Positions 9,416-16,621 of a stretch of 64,000 nt of DNA are shown in pieces; position 1 is the stretch's first letter, and every line of letters starts with the position of its first letter. The position numbers and the translations under genes were made by a program. Source of the stretch: Hyphomicrobiales bacterium (lineage in GTDB: Bacteria > Pseudomonadota > Alphaproteobacteria > Rhizobiales > Rhizobiaceae). A model generated the notes under the pieces. It saw only the letters and a program-made list of their open reading frames with translations, did not search any database and was not told the origin of the DNA. The stretch is from contig UCEZ01000047.1 in assembly GCA_900471525.1 (NCBI GenBank), positions 104,847 to 168,846 of the forward strand, in the 5' to 3' direction.

Positions 9416-10065
9416 TGCGTGCCCCACTTTTTCTCAAGTTGATTTCCGAGCCTGGCGATTGGAAAGCTCATCACGAAGTAGATCAGCCCGGTGATGCCCA
9501 AGATCAGCAAGGGCTCCTGAACTCGGGCTGTTACGATCTGCGAACTGCGCAGGAGCTCCACGATGCCAATCCACAGGACCAGAGCCGTGTCTTTCATCAC
9601 GCCGAGCGCCAGTCCGAGCCAACTCGGAAAGACGACCCTTGTCGCGATCGGGAGCGTGATGGATGTCAGTTCCTGCAGCCAGCTGAGGCCGAGAGATCGC
9701 GCCGCCCTGCGTGTCGTCTGAGGGACCGCGCCGACCCCACTTCTGACGATCTCCGTACAGAATGCCGACGCGTAGATTCCCAAGCATATGCAGCCGACCG
9801 TAAAGGTCGGCCAGTTGAGCTTGAGCATGCTGTTGAATGAATTGAACAACACGAGCTGAATGAGGAGCGGGACGGACCGGAATACGTCAAGGACGGCACC
9901 GAGAGTGTTGCTGATCCACCAGGGAGAGCTTGCTCTGACAAGACCGAACAAGACGCCCAGACATGTTCCGATTATGACGGCGACCAGCGTAATCGAGAGC
10001 GTAGTCACGGCTCCCGAAAGGAGGAACTGGAAGTCGCCCCAGGTAAATGATCCACCAAAGTACAT
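9412..10065 (-). CDS. Polar amino-acid ABC transporter permease
   Basis: A 217-residue HisM/GlnP-type permease with about five transmembrane helices. The EAA loop is visible near residues 110-130 (TTRRAARSLGLSWLQELTSITLP). It forms a heterodimer with the permease encoded just upstream and overlaps the ATPase gene by four bases. Substrate is inferred from the neighbouring catabolic genes to be a proline-like amino acid. Confidence 0.9.
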   Translation of the reverse strand: MYFGGSFTWGDFQFLLSGAVTTLSITLVAVIIGTCLGVLFGLVRASSPWWISNTLGAVLDVFRSVPLLIQLVLFNSFNSMLKLNWPTFTVGCICLGIYASAFCTEIVRSGVGAVPQTTRRAARSLGLSWLQELTSITLPIATRVVFPSWLGLALGVMKDTALVLWIGIVELLRSSQIVTARVQEPLLILGITGLIYFVMSFPIARLGNQLEKKWGTQ

Positions 10066-10074
10066 CGCAGCCTC

Positions 10075-10737
10075 CTAGTATCGGAACAAGCGCCAGGCCA
10101 CGATGCGCGCAGACAACGTGAAGGCTTTGGAAATGAGGTAGTAGAGGGCGGCAGCGACGAAAAAGTACTCGAATGTCCTGTAAGTTACGACATTGAGCTT
10201 CTGGGTGACGCCCGTGAGGTCCGTGTTGAGGCCGACGACGACCCCCAGGGAACTCATCAGAATGGACCACACCATCTGGTTGGTCATGGCGTGGAAAACC
10301 GCCCGCAGCATTTGCGGGAGCACGACGTACCAGATGGTTTGCGCAGCACCCAGCCCGAGCGATCGCGCCGCTCGTGTCTGCGTCTCGGGAACGGCTGCGA
10401 ACCCGCCGCGAAACGTTTCCGCGAGGTAGCCCGCATTGTTGAAGGTGATTCCGAACAACAGTGCCGCATAGGAGCTGACCTGCAGCCCGAGCGAGCCCAG
10501 ACCGAAGTAGAGCATATAAATCTGGAACAGTGCCGGCGTGTTTCTCGCCGTCTCGATCCAGGCGTCGGCTGGCCAGATCAGATATTTTTTCGTTGATCGT
10601 TTACCGAGGGCCAGAAAAATGGCGAGAACTGTTCCAAACAGCATGGCCAGGCCGGCGATCTCGACCGTTTCCAAAGAACCCCAAAGCAGGTCGGGAAGCG
10701 ATCGCAGGACCGGCCTCCACTGGAACTGATAGTCCAT
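10075..10737 (-). CDS. Polar amino-acid ABC transporter permease
   Basis: A 220-residue permease of the HisM/GlnP family with the EAA-type loop (TQTRAARSLGLGAAQTIWYV). It is the first of two paired permease genes, nine bases before the second. It is separated from the binding-protein gene by ~210 bases that hold a perfect 9-bp hairpin, the usual arrangement when binding-protein mRNA is kept at a higher level than permease mRNA. Confidence 0.9.
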   Translation of the reverse strand: MDYQFQWRPVLRSLPDLLWGSLETVEIAGLAMLFGTVLAIFLALGKRSTKKYLIWPADAWIETARNTPALFQIYMLYFGLGSLGLQVSSYAALLFGITFNNAGYLAETFRGGFAAVPETQTRAARSLGLGAAQTIWYVVLPQMLRAVFHAMTNQMVWSILMSSLGVVVGLNTDLTGVTQKLNVVTYRTFEYFFVAAALYYLISKAFTLSARIVAWRLFRY

Positions 10738-10900
10738 TTGCTACCCCATTCTCTGTAAGTGGTTGCGTACCGCAGCATTGGCCACAAAGAGCAACTCGAG
10801 GGCCAAAAATGCCTCGGAGAGCCGGCTCGACCGTATGTCTGTTAACGATCAGCGCTGGCAGGCTTCTCGCTCGCAGCAACCCAATTGTGCTCTCCAGTGG

Positions 10901-10924
10901 CACCCGATCGATTGTGATCGGGTG
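10901..10924 (-). other. Intercistronic hairpin in the ABC transporter operon
   Basis: CACCCGATC and GATCGGGTG form a perfect 9-bp stem with a 6-base loop, 25 bases downstream of the binding-protein stop on the minus strand. There is no T-run on that strand. It probably protects the upstream mRNA from 3' decay or attenuates transcription, and is not a full terminator. Confidence 0.55.
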
Positions 10925-10948
10925 CTTTCTTTGATGAGACAGGCCTGG

Positions 10949-11770
10949 CTATCGGTAGACGCCGGGAACGGTGAGGTCTGGCGCTGTGCCGGCGTCTTCG
11001 CCAATCCACTTATTGTAAAGCTCAGCGTACCTTCCGGAGCGAACCTGGCGGTTCAGGAACAGGTTGATATAGTTGAGCCAGCCTTGTTCCTGTCGCTTGA
11101 CGATCAGCGCGCAATAGTCGGCATCGACCGGGGCGGGGCCAACTATCTTCAAGCCCGGGTATTTGCCGGACGCGATGATCGCCGCCGCAATCGTTGACGT
11201 GGTGTAGGTCGCATCGATGCGCTTCTGTCCGAGCGCCAGGAATGTGTCCGACTGGCTCTGGAACGTCAGCATCTGGGAGTTGGGATCGTTCGCCTTCTTG
11301 ACCTGTTCGGCGAGTGCAAGCGTTTCATACGCGCCGGCCGGGCCTCCGACCGTGTGCCCCTTGATGTCGTCCGGTCCCTTGATACCCGAATCTTCGCGCG
11401 CCAATACGATCGTCTCGAACACGAAATATGGAATCGAGAAACCCACGGTTTTCGCGCGTTCCAGCGTATCGGAGGCGACGGCAACGGCCACATCGGCCCG
11501 GTCCGACAAGACTGCGGGAATACGGTCGTTTTCCGGTGTGTCTACGATCTCGACTTCGACGCCCAGCGCCTTGCCGAGGTCATTGCAGTAGTCCACGTCG
11601 AAACCGATCGGCTTGTTATCGGCATCGCGCGAGCCATTTGGCGGGAAGTCGAGTTCGACGGCACAGCGAAGCTTGCCTGCACTGATGACGTCGTCCAGTT
11701 GGTCTGCATGGGCAGCCGAGCCGCAAATCGTTGCGGCGGCAAGAGCCATGAACGGGATGATTTTCCTCAT
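10949..11770 (-). CDS. Periplasmic amino-acid-binding protein of ABC transporter (SBP_bac_3)
   Basis: A 273-residue periplasmic receptor. A 22-residue signal peptide ends in SAAHA. The mature part has the SBP_bac_3 signature (GFDVDYCNDLGKALGVEVEIV) and the KTVGFSIPYF segment. It is the first gene of the operon SBP, two permeases, ATPase and racemase-superfamily enzyme. Upstream lie two copies of the island operator, an imperfect one at 11817 and a perfect one at 11881, so the GntR regulator at 18938 probably controls it. The ligand is inferred to be a hydroxyproline-like compound. Confidence 0.92.
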   Translation of the reverse strand: MRKIIPFMALAAATICGSAAHADQLDDVISAGKLRCAVELDFPPNGSRDADNKPIGFDVDYCNDLGKALGVEVEIVDTPENDRIPAVLSDRADVAVAVASDTLERAKTVGFSIPYFVFETIVLAREDSGIKGPDDIKGHTVGGPAGAYETLALAEQVKKANDPNSQMLTFQSQSDTFLALGQKRIDATYTTSTIAAAIIASGKYPGLKIVGPAPVDADYCALIVKRQEQGWLNYINLFLNRQVRSGRYAELYNKWIGEDAGTAPDLTVPGVYR

Positions 11771-11816
11771 TTTCAGTTCCTCTCTTTGTTATCGGTTCAT
11801 CTTTAGAATATCGACT

Positions 11817-11828
11817 ATCGTATACGTA
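11817..11828. promoter_or_regulatory. Imperfect copy of the island operator
   Basis: ATCGTATACGTA differs from the perfect palindrome ATCGTATACGAT only in the last two bases. It lies 47 bases upstream of the binding-protein start codon, within the likely promoter. Confidence 0.5.
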
Positions 11829-11879
11829 CTTTTGAAGCCAATTTTCAGGACGCCACGCCTTGTAGAAAACATCTAAGGA

Positions 11880-11893
11880 TATCGTATACGATA
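11880..11893. promoter_or_regulatory. Perfect palindromic operator TATCGTATACGATA
   Basis: A 14-base perfect palindrome containing ATCGTATACGAT, located between the ABC binding-protein gene and the reductase gene. The same 12-base core recurs at 13896 and 18835. It is the probable binding site of the GntR protein encoded at 18938-19618. Confidence 0.7.
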
Positions 11894-11918
11894 GTCTTTG
11901 TGAGTCAATATGGGCAGG

Positions 11919-12833
11919 TCAGCCCGTCATGCCTGCGGCAATCATCTCGCGCGCCACTCTGCAAGCCGCGAGATCCCAAGCTGCGCAGCCGACGCTTTTG
12001 AAGAAAACCGGCCGTGCAACATTTGTCGTACCCTTGAGGACCTCGCCAAGGGAGATCACACCTGACCAGTCGACGCCGGCCTGAATGAGATCGCCGGCTT
12101 CGTGGCGAGCGCCGACAGGATCGTCGACGATGACTGCACTTGCCAACACCGTCTCCCTGCCCACTTCGGCCGCGTCGGGCGTAAAGGCCCCCACGCCCAC
12201 AACAAGCCGACCCTCTGTTGCCGCCTCCGTGTAGACAGGCATCTTGCTTGTGGTCAGCGTAACGACGATGTCGATAAAGGACCAATCGCGATCCGCGAAA
12301 GGTCTGACACCACGGGAGGAATGCCTGGCGCAGAACAGTTCCTCTTCCTCCCGGGAAATACCGGCGACGACAAGATCGACATCCGGATAGAAGGATGACA
12401 GCGCCTGCACATGCGTCGAAGCCTGCTTGCCGGTGCCGATGATCGCGATAACCTTCGGCTGTGTTTTCCGAAGCCGGCTGATCGCCAGCAGCGTTATGGC
12501 TGCCGTTCGCCGACCAGTGACGGTCGGGCCATCAAGGGCGAACAGCGAGACGCCGGTGACGGCGTCATAGGCCACGACCTCCCCGTTGATCGTCGCAAGA
12601 TTGCGGGAGAAGTTCGAAGGGCAAACATTGACCAGTTTATGGATCGCAATGTCCTGAGCGCTGGCGGGCATGGAGAGCATGACGCCGCCTGCCGCAAGCG
12701 GCGTGACCAATCGCTCGGGACTGGCGATCTCGCCAGCTGTGTATTCGGCCACGGTTCTCTCCAGTTCCCCGACAAGCAAATCGAAGGGGAGCAAACTTTC
12801 GGTGGACTTCGCATCGAAGCGCTGGATTGTCAT
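11919..12833 (-). CDS. Ornithine cyclodeaminase/mu-crystallin family, probable delta1-pyrroline-2-carboxylate reductase
   Basis: A 304-residue NAD(P)-dependent enzyme of the OCD/mu-crystallin family. The Rossmann glycine motif is IGTGKQASTHV, and GRRTAAITLLA precedes it. In hydroxyproline clusters such proteins (LhpI type) reduce delta1-pyrroline-2-carboxylate to L-proline. This gene follows the Cys/Thr dehydratase-type gene with a TGATG stop-start overlap, so the two steps are translationally coupled. I start at the ATG at 12833; a GTG one codon earlier is also possible. Ornithine cyclodeaminase or alanine dehydrogenase activity is the alternative, but the context favours the imine reductase. 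Confidence 0.82.
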   Translation of the reverse strand: MTIQRFDAKSTESLLPFDLLVGELERTVAEYTAGEIASPERLVTPLAAGGVMLSMPASAQDIAIHKLVNVCPSNFSRNLATINGEVVAYDAVTGVSLFALDGPTVTGRRTAAITLLAISRLRKTQPKVIAIIGTGKQASTHVQALSSFYPDVDLVVAGISREEEELFCARHSSRGVRPFADRDWSFIDIVVTLTTSKMPVYTEAATEGRLVVGVGAFTPDAAEVGRETVLASAVIVDDPVGARHEAGDLIQAGVDWSGVISLGEVLKGTTNVARPVFFKSVGCAAWDLAACRVAREMIAAGMTG

Positions 12834-13840
12834 CACTTCACCAGAAAACCGAATTTGAGCGGATCTGCTTCATCGATCACCCAGTTCGCGAAACCGCAAA
12901 TATGTGCGTCGCCTTCCACTTCCGGAACGATGGCATCGAATTCCCCCACCTTCGTTTCGGAAAGCACGCGTCCCTTGAAGATCGTGCCGATGATCGATTC
13001 ATTGACGAGAGTATCGGAGGCGTCCATCTGACCGCGAAGATAGAGCTGGGCGACACGGCCGGCCGTACCGGACCCCGTGGGCGAGCGATCGACCGCGCGA
13101 TCGGCATAGACGCAGCAATTGGCCTGCGTAGAGCCTTCGTGGCGGGGATCGCCGTACACCATCACACCGTAGACATTGTTGAATTCCGGAATCTCCGGAT
13201 GCACGAACGGCATCTTCGCGTTTACGGCAGCTTTGATCTCGTATCCGAGCTGCATGACGCGCTGGGCATCATGCTCCCGGATCTCCACGCCGACCTTCCT
13301 GCCATCGACGTAGAAATACGTGGCGCCGCCGTATGCGACGTCGCCGGTCACTTCGCCGAAGGTCGGCGTCTGGACGGTCACGTCACGGCTGAAGATGAAC
13401 GACGGCACGTTGACAAACCGAACCGAGCCGGCGCGTTCCCCGTCCCATTGGACGTAGGCTTCGATAAAGCCACAAGGCGCGTCGATGCCAACCTTGGTTT
13501 CCGGCGTTTTCCGCTCGATCCAGCCCATCTCCACGGCGGCGGTCGCCAAGGCAATGACGCCATGGCCGCAGTGCGGGCTATAGCCGATGTTGTTGAGGAA
13601 GATCACGCCAAAGTCGGCCTCGGGGCTGACCGGTTCGGTCAAATACCCACCATAGAGATCCTTATGGCCGCGGGGCTCCAGCAGAACCGCCCGACGATAG
13701 TGATCGGCGTTCTGTTCGAGCCAGGCGATGCGTTCGACGATCGTCTTGCCCGGAATTTTGGGCAGTCCTTGCGTGACGAGGCGGAAGGTTTCGCCGCACG
13801 TGTGCAGCTCGACTGTGCTCAGGAATCGATCGAATTTCAT
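12833..13840 (-). CDS. Proline racemase superfamily, probable trans-3-hydroxy-L-proline dehydratase (Cys/Thr pair)
   Basis: A 335-residue superfamily member. The first active-site motif (SPHCGHG) keeps Cys91, but the second reads DRSPTGSGT, so the second Cys is Thr255. The Cys/Thr pair is the hallmark of trans-3-hydroxy-L-proline dehydratases, including human L3HYPDH, where the Thr abolishes racemisation and gives water elimination to delta1-pyrroline-2-carboxylate. The adjacent coupled reductase gene supports this. GAGGGAG precedes the ATG. A perfect island operator lies 56 bases upstream. A 4-hydroxyproline epimerase role is less likely because it needs both Cys. Confidence 0.85.
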   Translation of the reverse strand: MKFDRFLSTVELHTCGETFRLVTQGLPKIPGKTIVERIAWLEQNADHYRRAVLLEPRGHKDLYGGYLTEPVSPEADFGVIFLNNIGYSPHCGHGVIALATAAVEMGWIERKTPETKVGIDAPCGFIEAYVQWDGERAGSVRFVNVPSFIFSRDVTVQTPTFGEVTGDVAYGGATYFYVDGRKVGVEIREHDAQRVMQLGYEIKAAVNAKMPFVHPEIPEFNNVYGVMVYGDPRHEGSTQANCCVYADRAVDRSPTGSGTAGRVAQLYLRGQMDASDTLVNESIIGTIFKGRVLSETKVGEFDAIVPEVEGDAHICGFANWVIDEADPLKFGFLVK

Positions 13841-13895
13841 TTTACTCCCTCTCGCGAACGACCATCCGATCGCTCATCATTTTTGAATTTAAGAT

Positions 13896-13907
13896 ATCGT
13901 ATACGAT
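13896..13907. promoter_or_regulatory. Operator ATCGTATACGAT upstream of the dehydratase/reductase genes
   Basis: A perfect 12-base palindrome 56 bases upstream of the dehydratase start codon and downstream of the amine-oxidase stop. It is identical to the cores at 11881 and 18835, indicating a separate regulated promoter for the dehydratase-reductase pair. Confidence 0.7.
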
Positions 13908-13951
13908 CTACGTTGCGTGTCAAGGCAGCTTTTTGCCTTTCTGGGCTGCGT

Positions 13952-15112
13952 TTATTGGCGGCTGGAAGACAATCTGTTCAAACCGAACGCGGATAGATCG
14001 CGAACCGGACGTCCCGTAAGCACATCCGCGATGGTCTCGCCGATCCCCAACGCATGCTTGAAACCATGCCCGGAACACGCCGATACCAGAAACAGGCCCG
14101 GAATATCCGGATGCCAATCGAGCAAAAATCCGTGATCTGGCGTCGATGTGTAGAAGCACGGTTCCGAGTGTTGCAATTCTGAAGAAATGCCCCGGAAGAA
14201 CGGCTGGATGTGATGCTGGTAAAACCGGTCGCCAGACATCCCGATGCGCGGATCAACCTCCGTGTCTGCCACAAAAAACTTCACCCCATCCCCCGATCCT
14301 TCGAGAGGGAAGACCGTCGCGCATTCGCCGCCGACGCTCTCGCGGAACCACATCAGGGTCGGAAACCTGTTCGGTTGATAGCTGGCAGTGTCGAGCGCTT
14401 TGAACGTGAACGTTCTTTGCTGGGTGACCGACAACAGAGGACCTAACTGTCCACCGAGGAGCTGGTCTGTTCCTCTGCCAGCGGCGATGACGGCCTGTCG
14501 GGCGCGGATTCGCAAGCCGTCAGCCTCTATCTCCACGCCGCCGGCGACCGGCGTGATCCTGTTGACGGCGGTGTTCGGCAAAATCTCGGCGCCGGCTTGC
14601 CTGGCAAGTGCGATCTGCAGGCTCAGCAACGGCTCGGGTCTGATAAAGCCGGCATTGGGTTCAAAATAGCCTGCATCGCCACTGCCCACGCCGATGAGCT
14701 GCGGGTAGAGCCTATTCAAGTCCTTGGAGGAAAAAACCAGGTGCTCGATGTTGTTGGCTTGAGCAATCCGAACGGTATCGCGCAGGAAACTGCTGGAACT
14801 GGTCGCGGCGTCCGATCCAATGATCAGCGTCCCATTACGCTGCATCAAATGGGCGTTGTGTCGGCGCTCCAGGTCACGCAGGAGTTCATTGGAGCGCTGG
14901 ACGAAGTGAAGATAGGCGGGGCCTTCGGCGACAGCCTCCCTTGTGACCTTGAAGCCGCCATGGCTCGCGCCATGATGATGTGGAGGACTGTATTTGTCGA
15001 TGCCGACGACTTTCCCGCCAGAACGAGCCAGAAAATAGAGCGCGGATGCGCCCATCGCCCCAAGGCCGATGACCGCATAGTCCGCATCAAGAACAGTTCG
15101 ATCGGTGCTCAT
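13952..15112 (-). CDS. SolA-like FAD-dependent amine oxidase (N-methyltryptophan/sarcosine oxidase family)
   Basis: A 386-residue DAO-superfamily flavoprotein. The FAD-binding motif is VIGLGAMGAS near the N terminus. A HHGASHGG segment follows, and near the C terminus CFYTSTPDHGF has the Cys position that carries covalent FAD in monomeric sarcosine and N-methyltryptophan oxidases. These enzymes oxidise secondary or tertiary N-methyl amino acids or cyclic imino acids. The frame is open to 15463, but the ATG at 15112 is where the dinucleotide fold begins. It sits eight bases after the GNAT gene. In this island it may demethylate or oxidise an N-substituted proline. Confidence 0.87.
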   Translation of the reverse strand: MSTDRTVLDADYAVIGLGAMGASALYFLARSGGKVVGIDKYSPPHHHGASHGGFKVTREAVAEGPAYLHFVQRSNELLRDLERRHNAHLMQRNGTLIIGSDAATSSSSFLRDTVRIAQANNIEHLVFSSKDLNRLYPQLIGVGSGDAGYFEPNAGFIRPEPLLSLQIALARQAGAEILPNTAVNRITPVAGGVEIEADGLRIRARQAVIAAGRGTDQLLGGQLGPLLSVTQQRTFTFKALDTASYQPNRFPTLMWFRESVGGECATVFPLEGSGDGVKFFVADTEVDPRIGMSGDRFYQHHIQPFFRGISSELQHSEPCFYTSTPDHGFLLDWHPDIPGLFLVSACSGHGFKHALGIGETIADVLTGRPVRDLSAFGLNRLSSSRQ

Positions 15113-15120
15113 GAGATGGC

Positions 15121-15549
15121 TCAAGACGACTGACGCATGAAGAAGAGGCCGGGCAGATTGGCCGTGAAGCCCCATTTTTCGTAGAAGGGGACCATGTCCT
15201 CGAGGCAATAGAGCTCGCGATGCTTGACCTTCGAGAGGACGGGATCCGTCATGACGGTGTCCATCAGGAGCCGGCCAAGCCCGGTGTTGCGCCATGTATC
15301 CTTGACGATGATATCGAAGATCATCGCTTTGTAGACACCGTCGGTCATGGCCCGCGCAAAGGCGACCAGTTCTTCGTTCAGGGGGTCCACGAAGGCAAAG
15401 ATGAGCTCGGCGTGCTTCATCAACTTTTCCACATCCGCTTTTTGCCGGCCTTTGGTCCACCATTGCTGTTGAAATAGTTCCACAAGTTCATCCACCTGCA
15501 CCGGCGTCAGACCTCGCCGCAGTTCTAGTCTCTCTTTATCAAGCGCCAT
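15121..15549 (-). CDS. GNAT family N-acetyltransferase
   Basis: A 142-residue GNAT-fold protein. The acetyl-CoA loop appears as DTWRNTGLGRLLMDTVM (about residues 85-101), and the C-terminal PFYEKWGF is the typical GNAT ending. The start at 15549 has GAGAGG seven bases upstream; the frame runs further, to 15753, over the neighbouring gene end. It lies between the Ldh2-type reductase and the amine oxidase. The acceptor is unknown; acetylation of an amine intermediate or detoxification are both possible. Confidence 0.85.
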   Translation of the reverse strand: MALDKERLELRRGLTPVQVDELVELFQQQWWTKGRQKADVEKLMKHAELIFAFVDPLNEELVAFARAMTDGVYKAMIFDIIVKDTWRNTGLGRLLMDTVMTDPVLSKVKHRELYCLEDMVPFYEKWGFTANLPGLFFMRQSS

Positions 15550-15586
15550 GGCCAAACCTCTCATTTCAGCAAATCGTCGTCGGAGT

Positions 15587-16621
15587 TCATAAGTCCTCCC
15601 CCGCCAGCATCCGAAGCCGCTGAAGATCATCAGCGGCGATCGGGATGCCGAATTGCCCGGCTGCTGCACGGTTCGTGAATCGTCGTTCGCCTGGCAATCG
15701 GTCCTGACCGGCGTCGACGAGCTGAGTGCAGAGGAGCGCAATCCGGGAAGCAAAATTCGTGGATCTGCCCCAATCGGGGTCGATCACGACAAGGAGTTGC
15801 CCCGCCTTCGGGGTTTGCGCACCGGCAAAGCCGGTGAAGTCATTCTCGAACGAGAATTGCCCACCGGTGACCGCTGCCGCGAGAATCTCGACAAGCAGGG
15901 CAATCGAAGATCCCTTGTACCCACCGAAGGTATTCAGCGCTCCGCCCGCCAGGATCGCATGGGGGTCCGTCGTGGGGTTGCCGGCGCGGTCAACGCCCGT
16001 CCCATCTGGAACAGGCTTGTCTGCGAGCGCATGCAGGCGGACCTCGCCATTCGCCATGACGCTGGTGGCCTGGTCGACCACCAGCGGATCGGCATCGTGA
16101 ACCGGTACGGCAAAGGCAATGGGGTTGGTTCCGTAAACGGCCTTCCGGCCGCCACAGGGAACCACGTTCGCAAGTCCGTTCACCGCCGTAATGGCCAGGA
16201 ACCCGGCCAAGGCAAAGGGCTCGACATCCGGCCACAACGCACTGAAGTGATGAGAATTGCGGGTAGCGATGATGGCTATGCCAGTGTCGCGAACGGTGCG
16301 TCGGATCAGCGGGTTCGCAGAGGCAAGTGCCCTCTGGGCAAAACCGTTGCGCGCATCGATCCGAATGAAAGACGGCCCGAGACGCACGACATCGGGAACC
16401 GTCAGGCCGTTTATCCATCCCGATCTCAACGAATCGACATAACCAGGAACTCGGAAAATGCCATGGCTGAGCGCGCCGTCTCGCTCACATGCGGCACAAT
16501 TTTCGGCGAGTATATCAGCGGTCTCTGATGACGTGCGATTGTTGACGAAGATCGACGTCAGCAGCGATTTCAGCTCCTGAAAACTGACGCGGGCGTCTTG
16601 GGAATTGCTTGTCTCAGTCAT
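15587..16621 (-). CDS. Ldh2/malate dehydrogenase-like family, probable cyclic imine (pyrroline/piperideine-2-carboxylate) reductase
   Basis: A 344-residue NAD(P)H-dependent oxidoreductase of the Ldh2/YlbC family. The segment RNSHHFSALWPDVEPFA is typical of the branch that reduces delta1-piperideine-2-carboxylate and delta1-pyrroline-2-carboxylate (DpkA/LhpD type). The nucleotide-binding region NTFGGYKGSSIALLVE is present. The gene overlaps the dimethylformamidase-like gene upstream by eight bases, so they are one operon. The island thus carries two unrelated candidate reductases for the same imine. An alternative is ureidoglycolate or 2-oxo acid reduction, which the neighbours do not suggest. 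Confidence 0.82.
   Translation of the reverse strand: MTETSNSQDARVSFQELKSLLTSIFVNNRTSSETADILAENCAACERDGALSHGIFRVPGYVDSLRSGWINGLTVPDVVRLGPSFIRIDARNGFAQRALASANPLIRRTVRDTGIAIIATRNSHHFSALWPDVEPFALAGFLAITAVNGLANVVPCGGRKAVYGTNPIAFAVPVHDADPLVVDQATSVMANGEVRLHALADKPVPDGTGVDRAGNPTTDPHAILAGGALNTFGGYKGSSIALLVEILAAAVTGGQFSFENDFTGFAGAQTPKAGQLLVVIDPDWGRSTNFASRIALLCTQLVDAGQDRLPGERRFTNRAAAGQFGIPIAADDLQRLRMLAGEDL

Noticed and set aside
12827..13996. 389-codon open frame on the plus strand
   Set aside because: It is antisense to the Cys/Thr racemase-superfamily gene. The real gene has motifs, a ribosome-binding site and operon context.
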